From Dechloromonas sp. (lineage in GTDB: Bacteria > Pseudomonadota > Gammaproteobacteria > Burkholderiales > Rhodocyclaceae), in assembly GCA_011391255.1 (NCBI GenBank), contig JAABQV010000018.1:1-45292 (forward strand): a DNA stretch of 45,292 nucleotides. Direction: 5' to 3'. The notes under the pieces are model-generated. The model searched no databases, had not been told where the DNA came from, and saw only the letters and a program-made list of their open reading frames with translations. Both the position numbers and the translations under genes were made by a program. Shown here piece after piece: positions 37,112 to 43,984 of this stretch. Numbering within the stretch: the stretch's first letter is position 1; each line of letters opens with the position of its first letter.

Positions 37112-38085
37112 TTCGGCTGCCTCGACAGCAAATAGAGGAAGACCGGCACGCCGATCAATGCCGTCAGTACGCCAACCGGCAACTGCTGCGGGGCGATCAA
37201 GGTGCGCGCCAGGGTGTCAGCCAGGACCAGCAATGAGCCACCAGCCAAGACTGAGGCCGGGAGCAGCAGGCGCTGGTCATTGCCGGTTGCCAGACGTACC
37301 AGATGCGGCACGATCAGCCCGATAAAGCCGATAGAGCCTGCTGTTGTCACCGATGCCGCCGTCGCCAGCGATGCGAGCAAGAAAATTGCGTAGCGCAGGC
37401 GGTTGACCGCAACACCCAGCGCCTGAGCCTGCATCATGCCGCGTGCCAACAGGTTGAGTTCGCGCGCAAAAGGTGTCGCTATTACGAGAGCAAAGCCAAG
37501 CGCAATTAGCGGCGGCCACCATTGGGCGCTTTGCCCAAGATCGCCCATCAGCCAGAACAACATGCCGCGCAATTTTGTTTCCGGCGCAATCGACAACATT
37601 AGCGCGATCAGCGCACCGCAGCCGGCGGCAACGATGACGCCAGTCAGCAGCAAGCGGGTTTGTGTCCAGCTGCCATCGCCATGCGCCAGACCAAAAACCA
37701 GAACCATGGCACTCAGCGCGCCAATGAATGCCAGGCCATCAATGCCCAGCGTCGGCAGACCAAGCAGGATGGCAAACATCGCACCGACGCCGGCTCCACC
37801 GGAAATTCCCAGCACATACGGGTCGGCCAGCGGATTGCGCAGGAGTACCTGCATCAATGCGCCGGCCAGCGCCAGCAGGCCACCACAGGCAAAACCGGCA
37901 ATCGCGCGTGGCAGGCGTAATTGCAAAACGATATCGCCGGCGCCGCCTTCCTGACCAATCAGCGCCGCCAGCACATCGGCCGGCGCCACTTTGAAACTAC
38001 CCACCATCAACGCCAGCCCGATACTCGCCAAGGCCAGAAGGCAAAGGCTGGCAATTATCAGGAAGGCGCGACGGCGGGAGGGCAT
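37108..38085 (-). CDS. btuC: Corrinoid ABC transporter permease (BtuC/FecCD family)
   Basis: 325 aa with about ten hydrophobic segments. FecCD marks are LRLPRAIAGFACGGLLALAG, ALMQVLLRNPLADPYVLGIS, GGAGVGAMFAI and the C-terminal GSIGFIGLIVPHLVRLATG. It forms the inner-membrane channel with BtuD. The gene is 3 bases after btuB and overlaps btuD by 4 bases. No periplasmic binding protein (BtuF) gene is in this operon. Confidence 0.92.
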   Translation of the reverse strand: MPSRRRAFLIIASLCLLALASIGLALMVGSFKVAPADVLAALIGQEGGAGDIVLQLRLPRAIAGFACGGLLALAGALMQVLLRNPLADPYVLGISGGAGVGAMFAILLGLPTLGIDGLAFIGALSAMVLVFGLAHGDGSWTQTRLLLTGVIVAAGCGALIALMLSIAPETKLRGMLFWLMGDLGQSAQWWPPLIALGFALVIATPFARELNLLARGMMQAQALGVAVNRLRYAIFLLASLATAASVTTAGSIGFIGLIVPHLVRLATGNDQRLLLPASVLAGGSLLVLADTLARTLIAPQQLPVGVLTALIGVPVFLYLLSRQPK

Positions 38086-38088
38086 GGC

Positions 38089-39897
38089 TTACCGGGGGCT
38101 GTAACGGATGCCGATGAAGGCGTTTGCGCCGGCTTGAGCATAGGCCCAAGCTGTTTCGTATTCTTTGTCAAAGACATTGTTTACGCGTGCTTCGATTCGG
38201 AGGTCAGAGGTGATCCGATAGCTGCCAAAGAGATTCATCAGTCCGTAGCCTGCCATCGGTCGTTTGTTAGCCGCGTCATCAAAGCGTGCGCCAACGCCCT
38301 GAATTTCAATGCCGGCGTTAAATGGACCTGAAGCATAACTTAAGGCTAGATTCCCTGTTTGATCGGCACGGCGCGGTAGTGCATTTCCGGTCATCTCGTC
38401 CCGTGGTTTCATCAAGTCAGCCGCTGCTTGTAGCGTCCATGGGCCTATTGAGCCTTGGTAAGAGAGCGACGTTCCGCGAATGCTGGCCTCGTTTATATTA
38501 ACTAACGGAAACCCGCCAATCAGATCAGTAATCTGGTTATCGAAGTAGACGAAGCCGAAACGATGGGCTGTGTTCTGCCAAGTTAAGCCGACCTCCCTGT
38601 TTAGCGCCTCTTCTGGCTTGAGGGAGGCGTTACCGAAGCCAGGAAAGTAAAGCTGATTGAATGATGGCGCCTTGAAAGCGCTGCCAATTGAGCCGTGGGC
38701 ACTTAGTTCATTGGTGAACTGGTAGCCGTAGGCCAAGTTTCCGGTGGTTTTTTTGCCGAACTGTGAATTGTCATCATTACGAGCGGAGAGTTGCAGGCGA
38801 TGATCAGCGTATTTCAGGTTGTAGCCAATAAATGGTGAGCTAACGGTGCGTTCATCGACGGTATATTTTGTCGTGCTGGTGACATTTTGAGCGAGATGCT
38901 CATAGCCAACGATAAGATTGCCAAGCGGCAAGCTGATTTGGTTTTCCCAAGTAAATTGACCTTGAGTCGTTTCAAAAAGCGTACGGCCAGGCGCGAAATT
39001 GGTTGAGCTGTCTTCAGAGCGGCCATAGCGCAATAACGAAGTCCAGTTGCTGGTGAGCTTGTTACGCGAATAACCAGTAAACACGGAATTCCGGACGTCA
39101 GCAAAGGCATTGACGGTTGGTCCGCCGCCGTCATACTTGTTTCGGCCTTCAACAGCGTAGGCCGTGATACCTAGTTCATGTCCTTTGAAAGGACGCACGG
39201 CAAAATTTCCCGTCACCGCTGTCTGGTAGTAGCCGTCATTGTCGGGGTTCGGCTTGCTGAAGTTTGCAGTGTTGTAGCGTACCGGATCGGATGCTGCGTT
39301 GAAACCGTCAGTGGTTTGGTGCGAGATACGCAAGCTACCTGATACTATTTCGCTGCCACCAGAAAGTCCTGCTGCGTATTCTTGAGTATTCTTGGAGCCA
39401 AAGCCAATGAATGCGTCACCTCGCAACGGGCCTTCGCCTCGGCGGGTAAAGATCTGGATGACGCCACCAATAGCATCTGAGCCATAAACCGCAGAACTTG
39501 GGCCGCGAACGATCTCGATTCGCTCAATCTGTGAAAGCGGAATGTCGGCGAGTGATGGCGTGCCCAAGGTTGCAGAACTTAGCGGAACGCCATCAACCAG
39601 CAGCAGTGTATGACGGGCCTCTGCGCCGCGAATGAAAATGCTGGATGCTTTGCCTGCGCCGCCATTATTTGAAAGCTGAAGGCCGGGCTGGCGAGCCAAA
39701 AGTTCGAGTGTAGTTGATCCAGTTGCTTTTTCGATGTCGTCGTGTACAAGAACCGTAACGTCTGCTAGCGTTTCACTGATACGTGTTGGCTGCCGGGTTG
39801 CAGTGACGACAATTGGATCAATATTTTGCTCTGCGTGTGCAGATGAAATAAGCAATAAAGGCAGCAAAGCAGCCAAAGGTCTAAAACGTGGATACAT
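38089..39897 (-). CDS. btuB: TonB-dependent corrinoid receptor
   Basis: 602 aa outer-membrane receptor. Signal peptide MYPRFRPLAALLPLLLISSA followed by HAEQN, TonB box IDPIVVTATRQ, plug domain with LADIPLSQIERIEIVRGPSS and then AVYGSDAIGGVIQIFTRR, and a beta barrel ending NAFIGIRYSPR (no terminal aromatic, unlike many barrel proteins). The start ATG 39897 has a strong ribosome site (GGAAGGGGA). An open frame extends further upstream but runs into the riboswitch and is rejected. The gene is headed by the cobalamin riboswitch at 40016-40197. Confidence 0.94.
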   Translation of the reverse strand: MYPRFRPLAALLPLLLISSAHAEQNIDPIVVTATRQPTRISETLADVTVLVHDDIEKATGSTTLELLARQPGLQLSNNGGAGKASSIFIRGAEARHTLLLVDGVPLSSATLGTPSLADIPLSQIERIEIVRGPSSAVYGSDAIGGVIQIFTRRGEGPLRGDAFIGFGSKNTQEYAAGLSGGSEIVSGSLRISHQTTDGFNAASDPVRYNTANFSKPNPDNDGYYQTAVTGNFAVRPFKGHELGITAYAVEGRNKYDGGGPTVNAFADVRNSVFTGYSRNKLTSNWTSLLRYGRSEDSSTNFAPGRTLFETTQGQFTWENQISLPLGNLIVGYEHLAQNVTSTTKYTVDERTVSSPFIGYNLKYADHRLQLSARNDDNSQFGKKTTGNLAYGYQFTNELSAHGSIGSAFKAPSFNQLYFPGFGNASLKPEEALNREVGLTWQNTAHRFGFVYFDNQITDLIGGFPLVNINEASIRGTSLSYQGSIGPWTLQAAADLMKPRDEMTGNALPRRADQTGNLALSYASGPFNAGIEIQGVGARFDDAANKRPMAGYGLMNLFGSYRITSDLRIEARVNNVFDKEYETAWAYAQAGANAFIGIRYSPR

Positions 39898-39984
39898 GAC
39901 TTCCCCTTCCCGGCGTGCGTCCCCGCGTGCCGGAATGACATTGAAAAGGAAATGCCGGGGGAGAAACAGGTCGCTAGAACCGGC

Positions 39985-40000
39985 GCCACACCCCCGTGGC
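39985..40000 (-). promoter_or_regulatory. Small hairpin downstream of the riboswitch (possible expression platform)
   Basis: On the minus strand GCCAC, GGGGGT, GTGGC forms a 5-bp stem between the B12 box and the btuB ribosome site. Its G-run could pair with the C-run just downstream (near 39957), and a second imperfect hairpin (39911-39934) lies directly before the ribosome site. There is no U-tract, which suggests translational rather than terminator control. This folding is read by eye only. Confidence 0.4.
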
Positions 40001-40015
40001 ACTTCCGCATTTGTC

Positions 40016-40197
40016 CTAGGCCGGTATCCGGGCTCGCAAGTTTTGACGTATCGCCTTCCCAGGATTGCTCCCAGTGGCCTTGTGATACGCCCGCACTTAC
40101 TTACCGTTGCGGGGGCAGCAGCGGATTTGCCTCTTAGGAGACGCACCGCTTTCCCGTTTAACTGCGCTTGGAATAACCTTGCGCAGCACCTAACACG
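40016..40197 (-). ncRNA. Cobalamin riboswitch upstream of btuB
   Basis: On the minus strand: GTTAGGTGC-type 5' end, AAACGGGAA (40151-40159), the core GCTGCCCCCGCAACGGTAA (40101-40119 area), GCCACTG with CTGGGAAGG, and the B12 box GAGCCCGGATACCGGCC (40019-40035). These are the conserved blocks of the adenosylcobalamin aptamer in their standard order. It lies 119 bases before the btuB start and should repress the whole btuB-to-cobB operon when corrinoid is plentiful. Confidence 0.95.
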
Positions 40198-40203
40198 GCG
40201 CGG

Positions 40204-40235
40204 ATTCTACATTGCCTCTTGTTGCGCCGCATCAA
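40204..40235 (-). promoter_or_regulatory. Possible promoter of the corrinoid operon
   Basis: On the minus strand TTGATG (40230-40235) and TAGAAT (40204-40209) are separated by 20 bases, longer than the preferred 17. The position just before the riboswitch is right, but the match is weak. Confidence 0.35.
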
Positions 40236-40286
40236 AAATCTCCCGGCGTTTCCCCATAAAGCACTTTGAGAATAGAGGCTTAGTCC

Positions 40287-40316
40287 TTGACCGAGCGACG
40301 TTTTCCCCTCTATAGT
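40287..40316 (+). promoter_or_regulatory. Sigma-70-type promoter directly in front of zapB
   Basis: TTGACC (40287-40292), 18-base spacer, TATAGT (40311-40316). The zapB ATG begins at 40324, only 7 bases after the -10 box, so the transcript would begin at or within a base or two of the start codon. No ribosome site is present in between. Confidence 0.65.
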
Positions 40317-40323
40317 TCGAGTC

Positions 40324-40521
40324 ATGCAAAGCGAACTCGAAGTACTCGAATCCAAGATTGAACAGGTCGTCGCCCTGGTTCACCAGTTGCGCGCCGAGAA
40401 CGAAGTGCTGAAAAACCAGAATGCAGCAGCCGAATCCGAGCGCCTGCATCTTCGCCAGACGATGACCGCCGCCCGCGAGCGTCTGGAAGGCCTCGTCGAC
40501 AAACTTCCTGAAGGTGCCTGA
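40324..40521 (+). CDS. zapB: ZapB-like coiled-coil cell-division protein (TIGR02449 type)
   Basis: 65 aa, almost entirely coiled coil: ELEVLESKIEQVVALVHQLR followed by AENEVLKNQNAAAESERLHL with heptad hydrophobic spacing. Small proteins of this type precede zapA in Betaproteobacteria and are named ZapB-like by position and shape. ZapB-type proteins link FtsZ-bound ZapA to other division factors. The gap to zapA is one base. No Shine-Dalgarno is seen; it may be leaderless. Confidence 0.78.
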   Translation: MQSELEVLESKIEQVVALVHQLRAENEVLKNQNAAAESERLHLRQTMTAARERLEGLVDKLPEGA

Positions 40522-40522
40522 G

Positions 40523-40858
40523 ATGAGCGGCGAGCCGAATTTCCTCGACGTCAAGATCATGGGTCGTGAATACCGCGTCGCATGTGGGCCGGAAGAGCGT
40601 GATGCGCTGCTGCAGGCGGTTGATCTGGTCGACAACAAAATGCGCGAAATCGCCCAGAAAACCAAGAACACCATTGCCGAGCGTGTCGCCGTGATGGCAG
40701 CGCTGAATATCGCGCACGAGCACCTGACGGGTGCCTCCGGCGAGCCGAAAAAAGATCTTGCCGAAGCTATTGATACTTCTGAAGCAAAGCGTATTATCAA
40801 TTCCATGGGAGCACGGATTGATTCCGTGCTGGCGCCCCAGCAGCAACTGGACATCTGA
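40523..40858 (+). CDS. zapA: Cell division protein ZapA
   Basis: 111 aa. FtsZ-ring bundling factor. Typical sequence: FLDVKIMGREYRVACGPEER, DALLQAVDLVDNKMREIAQK and AERVAVMAALNIAHEHL, then a C-terminal coiled coil. The ATG at 40523 directly follows the zapB stop; an in-frame GTG at 40514 is less likely. It is followed by the 6S RNA, a conserved arrangement. Confidence 0.95.
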   Translation: MSGEPNFLDVKIMGREYRVACGPEERDALLQAVDLVDNKMREIAQKTKNTIAERVAVMAALNIAHEHLTGASGEPKKDLAEAIDTSEAKRIINSMGARIDSVLAPQQQLDI

Positions 40859-40890
40859 ATCCCTGCGTTGCTGTAGCGCTTCCGCCGATC

Positions 40891-41067
40891 GTCCCCTGCG
40901 GTGTTTGTTTAGACCATATATTCCTTGAACCAATGCTAATTGGCATCGGTTGCTGACCAGATAAGCCGCTGTTGTGCGCACCCTTCGTCGGGTGTGCCTG
41001 ATGCGGAAGGGATGCAGCCACTCTGAACCCCGGTTCAGGATGCCGGTCTGACGGCACTCGCGGGGGC
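40891..41067 (+). ncRNA. ssrS: 6S RNA
   Basis: About 177 bases right after zapA, the conserved location of ssrS. The ends pair: GTCCCC-T-GCG (40891-40900) with CGC-GGGGGC (41059-41067), one bulged base. Inside are the betaproteobacterial-looking segments GTTTAGACCATATATTCCTT and GAACCAATGC, with side stems GCACCCTTCGTCGGGTGTGC and TGAACCCCGGTTCA. 6S RNA mimics an open promoter and binds sigma-70 RNA polymerase in stationary phase. A T-run after 41067 would end the transcript. Exact ends are by eye. Confidence 0.85.
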
Positions 41068-41081
41068 TTTTTTTGCCCCGG

Positions 41082-41507
41082 ATGATGATGAAACTTTTTT
41101 TCACGCTGGCCATTTTGCTTGGCCTTTCAGCCTGCGCTCCCGTGAGCTCCGTTCCTGATGAATCACTGCTGAATACCTATTGGCGCGCCATTGAAATCGA
41201 CGGCAAGCTGGTTGTTGCGGTCAACAATCGTAGCGAACCACATTTTGTCCTGGCTGCCGAGTATCGCGCACACGGTTCGGATGGCTGTAATCGCTTCAAC
41301 GGCAGCTACGATCTGACGCAAGGACTGCGCTTCAGCCGCATGGCGAGCACCATGATGGCCTGCCTGCCGCCGGTTGATGCTCAGGCGCGAGAATTCACCA
41401 ACGTCCTGAGCGAAACGTCCAGTTACCGGATTAATGGCAAACTGATTGAATTGAGCGACGTCAAAGGTCACGTTCGCTTGCGCCTCGAAGCGACTGCGCT
41501 CAGGTAA
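41082..41507 (+). CDS. META-domain (HslJ-like) lipoprotein
   Basis: 141 aa. The N terminus is a lipoprotein signal, MMMKLFFTLAILLGLSAC, with the lipobox LSAC. The mature part has META/HslJ features: LLNTYWRAIEIDGK, GSDGCNRFNGSYDL and MASTMMACLPPVDAQ, then AREFTNVLSETSSYRINGKL. Three consecutive ATG codons (41082, 41085, 41088) make the exact start unclear. It lies directly after the 6S RNA T-run, so its own promoter is not obvious and read-through is possible. Function unknown; META proteins are linked to stress or heat resistance. Confidence 0.88.
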   Translation: MMMKLFFTLAILLGLSACAPVSSVPDESLLNTYWRAIEIDGKLVVAVNNRSEPHFVLAAEYRAHGSDGCNRFNGSYDLTQGLRFSRMASTMMACLPPVDAQAREFTNVLSETSSYRINGKLIELSDVKGHVRLRLEATALR

Positions 41508-41580
41508 ATCCGGCTTTTGGCGGGCGCGCAATGTTGCTGCCGCTAGTTAGCAGGCGGCTTTTTTGTCGGGGAATTTTGGC

Positions 41581-42396
41581 ATGAGCTTTTTGTTGTGGGT
41601 CGCACCTTATCTGGTGCTCGGCGCCTTTACCGGTTTTGCTGCGGGCATGCTGGGGATCGGCGGCGGTTTGGTTCTGGTGCCCATCCTGACCATGATGTTT
41701 GCAGCGCAAGGGGTTTTCCCGCCTGGCGAGGTGCTGCATATGGCCTTGGGAACCTCGATGGCGTCGATCATTTTTACGGCGATAGCCAGTCTGCGCGCGC
41801 ACCACAGCCACGGTGCGGTGCTCTGGGATGTGGTCAAAACCATTACCCCGGGCATTCTGATTGGCACTGGTGTTGGTACGCTGTTTGCATCGAATGTACC
41901 GGTGCGGGCGTTGGCCGTATTTTTCGCGGGGTTCGTCTGCCTGGTTGCTTTGCAGATGGGGCTTAACCTCAAACCGAAGCCTTCGCGGGAATTGCCGGGG
42001 CCAATCGTGGTGGGTGTTGTGGGGATGGTGATTGGTGTGCTCTCGTCTCTGGTGGCGATCGGCGGTGGTGCGCTCACCGTGCCTTTCCTTTCCTGGTGCA
42101 ATGTCCAAGTGCAAAAGGCGATTGGCACCTCGGCGGCGGTCGGCTTGCCGATTGCGATTGGCGGTACCGTTGGCTACGTTTTCAATGGCTGGGGTGTTGG
42201 CGGATTGCCGTCGGGCAGCCTCGGCTTTGTCTATTTGCCGGCGCTGGCCGTGCTGGTCGTGATGAGTATGCTGACGGCGCCTTACGGGGCGCGCATGGCG
42301 CACCGTTTGCCGGTGCTGACGCTGAAGCGGATTTTTGCCGTTTTGCTAGTGCTTCTGGCGGCCAAGATGGTTTGGGGCTTGTTCAACACGCCTTGA
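41581..42396 (+). CDS. TauE/SafE (TSUP) family membrane permease
   Basis: 271 aa, about eight hydrophobic segments. The duplicated TSUP motif appears twice: FAAGMLGIGGGLVLVPIL near the N terminus and VLSSLVAIGGGALTVPFLSW in the second half, with HMALGTSMASIIFTAIASLR and KAIGTSAAVGLPIAIGGTVG. Family members export sulfite, sulfoacetate or similar anions; the substrate here is unknown. ATG 41581 is chosen with GGGGA upstream. The 3' end overlaps the convergent crotonase gene by 14 bases. Confidence 0.93.
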   Translation: MSFLLWVAPYLVLGAFTGFAAGMLGIGGGLVLVPILTMMFAAQGVFPPGEVLHMALGTSMASIIFTAIASLRAHHSHGAVLWDVVKTITPGILIGTGVGTLFASNVPVRALAVFFAGFVCLVALQMGLNLKPKPSRELPGPIVVGVVGMVIGVLSSLVAIGGGALTVPFLSWCNVQVQKAIGTSAAVGLPIAIGGTVGYVFNGWGVGGLPSGSLGFVYLPALAVLVVMSMLTAPYGARMAHRLPVLTLKRIFAVLLVLLAAKMVWGLFNTP

Positions 42397-43159
42397 AGTT
42401 GGGTTTTCGCTTTTCAAGGAAGGCGGCTAGGCCTTCCTTGTAATCCTCAGTGTCGAGGAAGGCGAAGGAGGCGGCTTTTTCTTCGTCGCTCAGGGCTTTT
42501 CCATCGAGCAAGCGGCGTATCCATTGTTTGTGCCAGCCGGCCACCAGCGGCGCGCCGGCGCAGATACGTTTAGCCGTGGCGTAGGCTTCGTTTTCTGTTT
42601 GATCGTTGGCAACGACACGCGTTACCAAGCCTTTGGTGTAGGCCTCGGCCGAGGTCAAAATCCGCCCTTCAAGCAGAATTTCCTTCATCACCGCCGGCCC
42701 GGCGAGGCGCAACAGACCTTCCATTTCGCCGGGATACATTGAAAAGCCAAGACGGTTGATCGGGGCACCAAAGCGCGCGCTTTCACCGCAGATGCGCAAA
42801 TCGCAAACGCCGGCAATCTCCAGTCCGCCGCCGATACAGGCGCCATTGATCAGGGCGATGGTTGGGTGCGGGCAGAGATCGATGGCCTGCAACGCCAGCG
42901 CCACCTGGCCGTGGTAATTGAGCGCCTGTTCGAGGGTTGTCCGCGCCGTCTGGAACTCTTCGAGATCGCCGCCGGCAGCAAAAGCCTCTTCGCCGGCACC
43001 GCGTAGCACGACGCAACGAAGGTTGCGGTCAACGCTGATTTTGGCCATATTCTCGGCGATCTGTTGCCACATCGAGAGATCGATGGCGTTCAGCTTGCCG
43101 GGGTTGTTAAGAGTCAGCGTGGCGATTTCGCCAGCGCAGGCCAGGCTGACCGATTTCAT
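42383..43159 (-). CDS. Enoyl-CoA hydratase/isomerase (crotonase) family protein
   Basis: 258 aa. Crotonase marks: LTLNNPGKLNAIDLSMW, CVVLRGAGEEAFAAGGDLEE (oxyanion-hole region), LINGACIGGGLEIAGVCDLR and GFSMYPGEMEGLLRLAG. Glu residues in GGGLEIA and PGEMEG could be catalytic. The C terminus, DYKEGLAAFLEKRKPNF, is common in the family. Its position with a GntR regulator and divergent from methylmalonyl-CoA mutase raises the possibility of methylmalonyl-CoA decarboxylase or another acyl-CoA step; this is unproven. It starts in the GntR stop (ATGA overlap). Confidence 0.88.
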   Translation of the reverse strand: MKSVSLACAGEIATLTLNNPGKLNAIDLSMWQQIAENMAKISVDRNLRCVVLRGAGEEAFAAGGDLEEFQTARTTLEQALNYHGQVALALQAIDLCPHPTIALINGACIGGGLEIAGVCDLRICGESARFGAPINRLGFSMYPGEMEGLLRLAGPAVMKEILLEGRILTSAEAYTKGLVTRVVANDQTENEAYATAKRICAGAPLVAGWHKQWIRRLLDGKALSDEEKAASFAFLDTEDYKEGLAAFLEKRKPNFKAC

Positions 43160-43821
43160 CGGGCGCTTGCTTCGAGCGCTTCCAGGCGCGCCAGGGCTTC
43201 GCGCCCGGAGAGCAAATGATCATGCATGAGCTTCTCGGCTTTGAATGCGTCGCCAGCTTCAAGTGCGGCGAGAATGCCGCGATGTTCTTCCAGCGACTGT
43301 TGCAGCCGGCCTTCGCGCGAGAGTGAGTGCATTCGGCAGAGCTTCAGCACTTTGCGTAAATCCTGAATCACCGAGAGCAGCCAGCGGTTATTGGCGAGAT
43401 CCTGAATGCGTTGGTGGAAAAGCTGGTTGGCTTCAAAAAATGCGTTGATTTTGCCATCCCGCGCAGTCGATTCGAGGGTCTCATGAATCTTCTTGAGGTC
43501 GCGAATATCGCCTGGCTTGGCGCGTCTGGCGGCTTCTGCTGCGCAGCGACCTTCGAGCAGGGCAATCAGCGGGAAAAGATCGTCCATGTCCTGGCGCGAA
43601 ATTTCGGTCACGTAACAGCCGCGCCGTGGCTTGAGTTCGACCAGGCCTTCCGAAGCCAGAACCTTAAGTGCCTCTCGCAACGGCGTGCGGGAGATACCGT
43701 ATTGTTCGGCGAGTTTTTGCTCGTCGATCCAGGCGCCAGGCATCATCTCGTGACCAAAAATCAGCTGCCGCAGCCGCTCGGCAACCTCCAGATACAGTGC
43801 GGTTTGTGAAATTCGGGTCAT
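43156..43821 (-). CDS. GntR-family regulator, FadR subfamily (FCD domain)
   Basis: 221 aa. The winged helix at the N terminus reads LAEQYGISRTPLREALKVLA, then SEGLVELKPRRGCYV. The all-helical FCD effector domain follows (LFPLIALLEGRCAAEAARRA, FFEANQLFHQRIQDLANN, HRGILAALEAGDAFKAEKL). FCD domains bind carboxylates or acyl-CoA, often with a metal. ATG 43821 is chosen: the open frame upstream (to 43896) covers the promoter region. It is divergent from the mutase gene and is the obvious candidate regulator of it. Confidence 0.92.
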   Translation of the reverse strand: MTRISQTALYLEVAERLRQLIFGHEMMPGAWIDEQKLAEQYGISRTPLREALKVLASEGLVELKPRRGCYVTEISRQDMDDLFPLIALLEGRCAAEAARRAKPGDIRDLKKIHETLESTARDGKINAFFEANQLFHQRIQDLANNRWLLSVIQDLRKVLKLCRMHSLSREGRLQQSLEEHRGILAALEAGDAFKAEKLMHDHLLSGREALARLEALEASAR

Positions 43822-43893
43822 GGTGGCTTTTGGTGTGGTGGAGCGCGCCGATACATGCCGGCTTGCTTCCGTAATTATGGATAAAGTATTATG

Positions 43894-43943
43894 CACGACT
43901 TGCTGTGCTGTCGTGTAGTGGACGGCGTAGAATTTTTAATTCT
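43894..43943. promoter_or_regulatory. Operator-like inverted repeats between the GntR gene and the mutase gene
   Basis: Two inverted repeats lie in this divergent gap: CACGAC-N10-GTCGTG (43894-43915) and AGAATT-TTT-AATTCT (43929-43943). Either could be bound by the GntR/FCD protein, which usually uses short palindromes. The assignment is inference. Confidence 0.45.
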
Positions 43944-43984
43944 GCATCTTCGGCTCACAAAAATCGAATCAGAGAGGGTGTCTC

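Noticed and set aside
39898..40146. Upstream extension of the btuB reading frame
   Set aside because: It would run through the cobalamin riboswitch. The start at 39897 has a signal peptide and a strong ribosome site.
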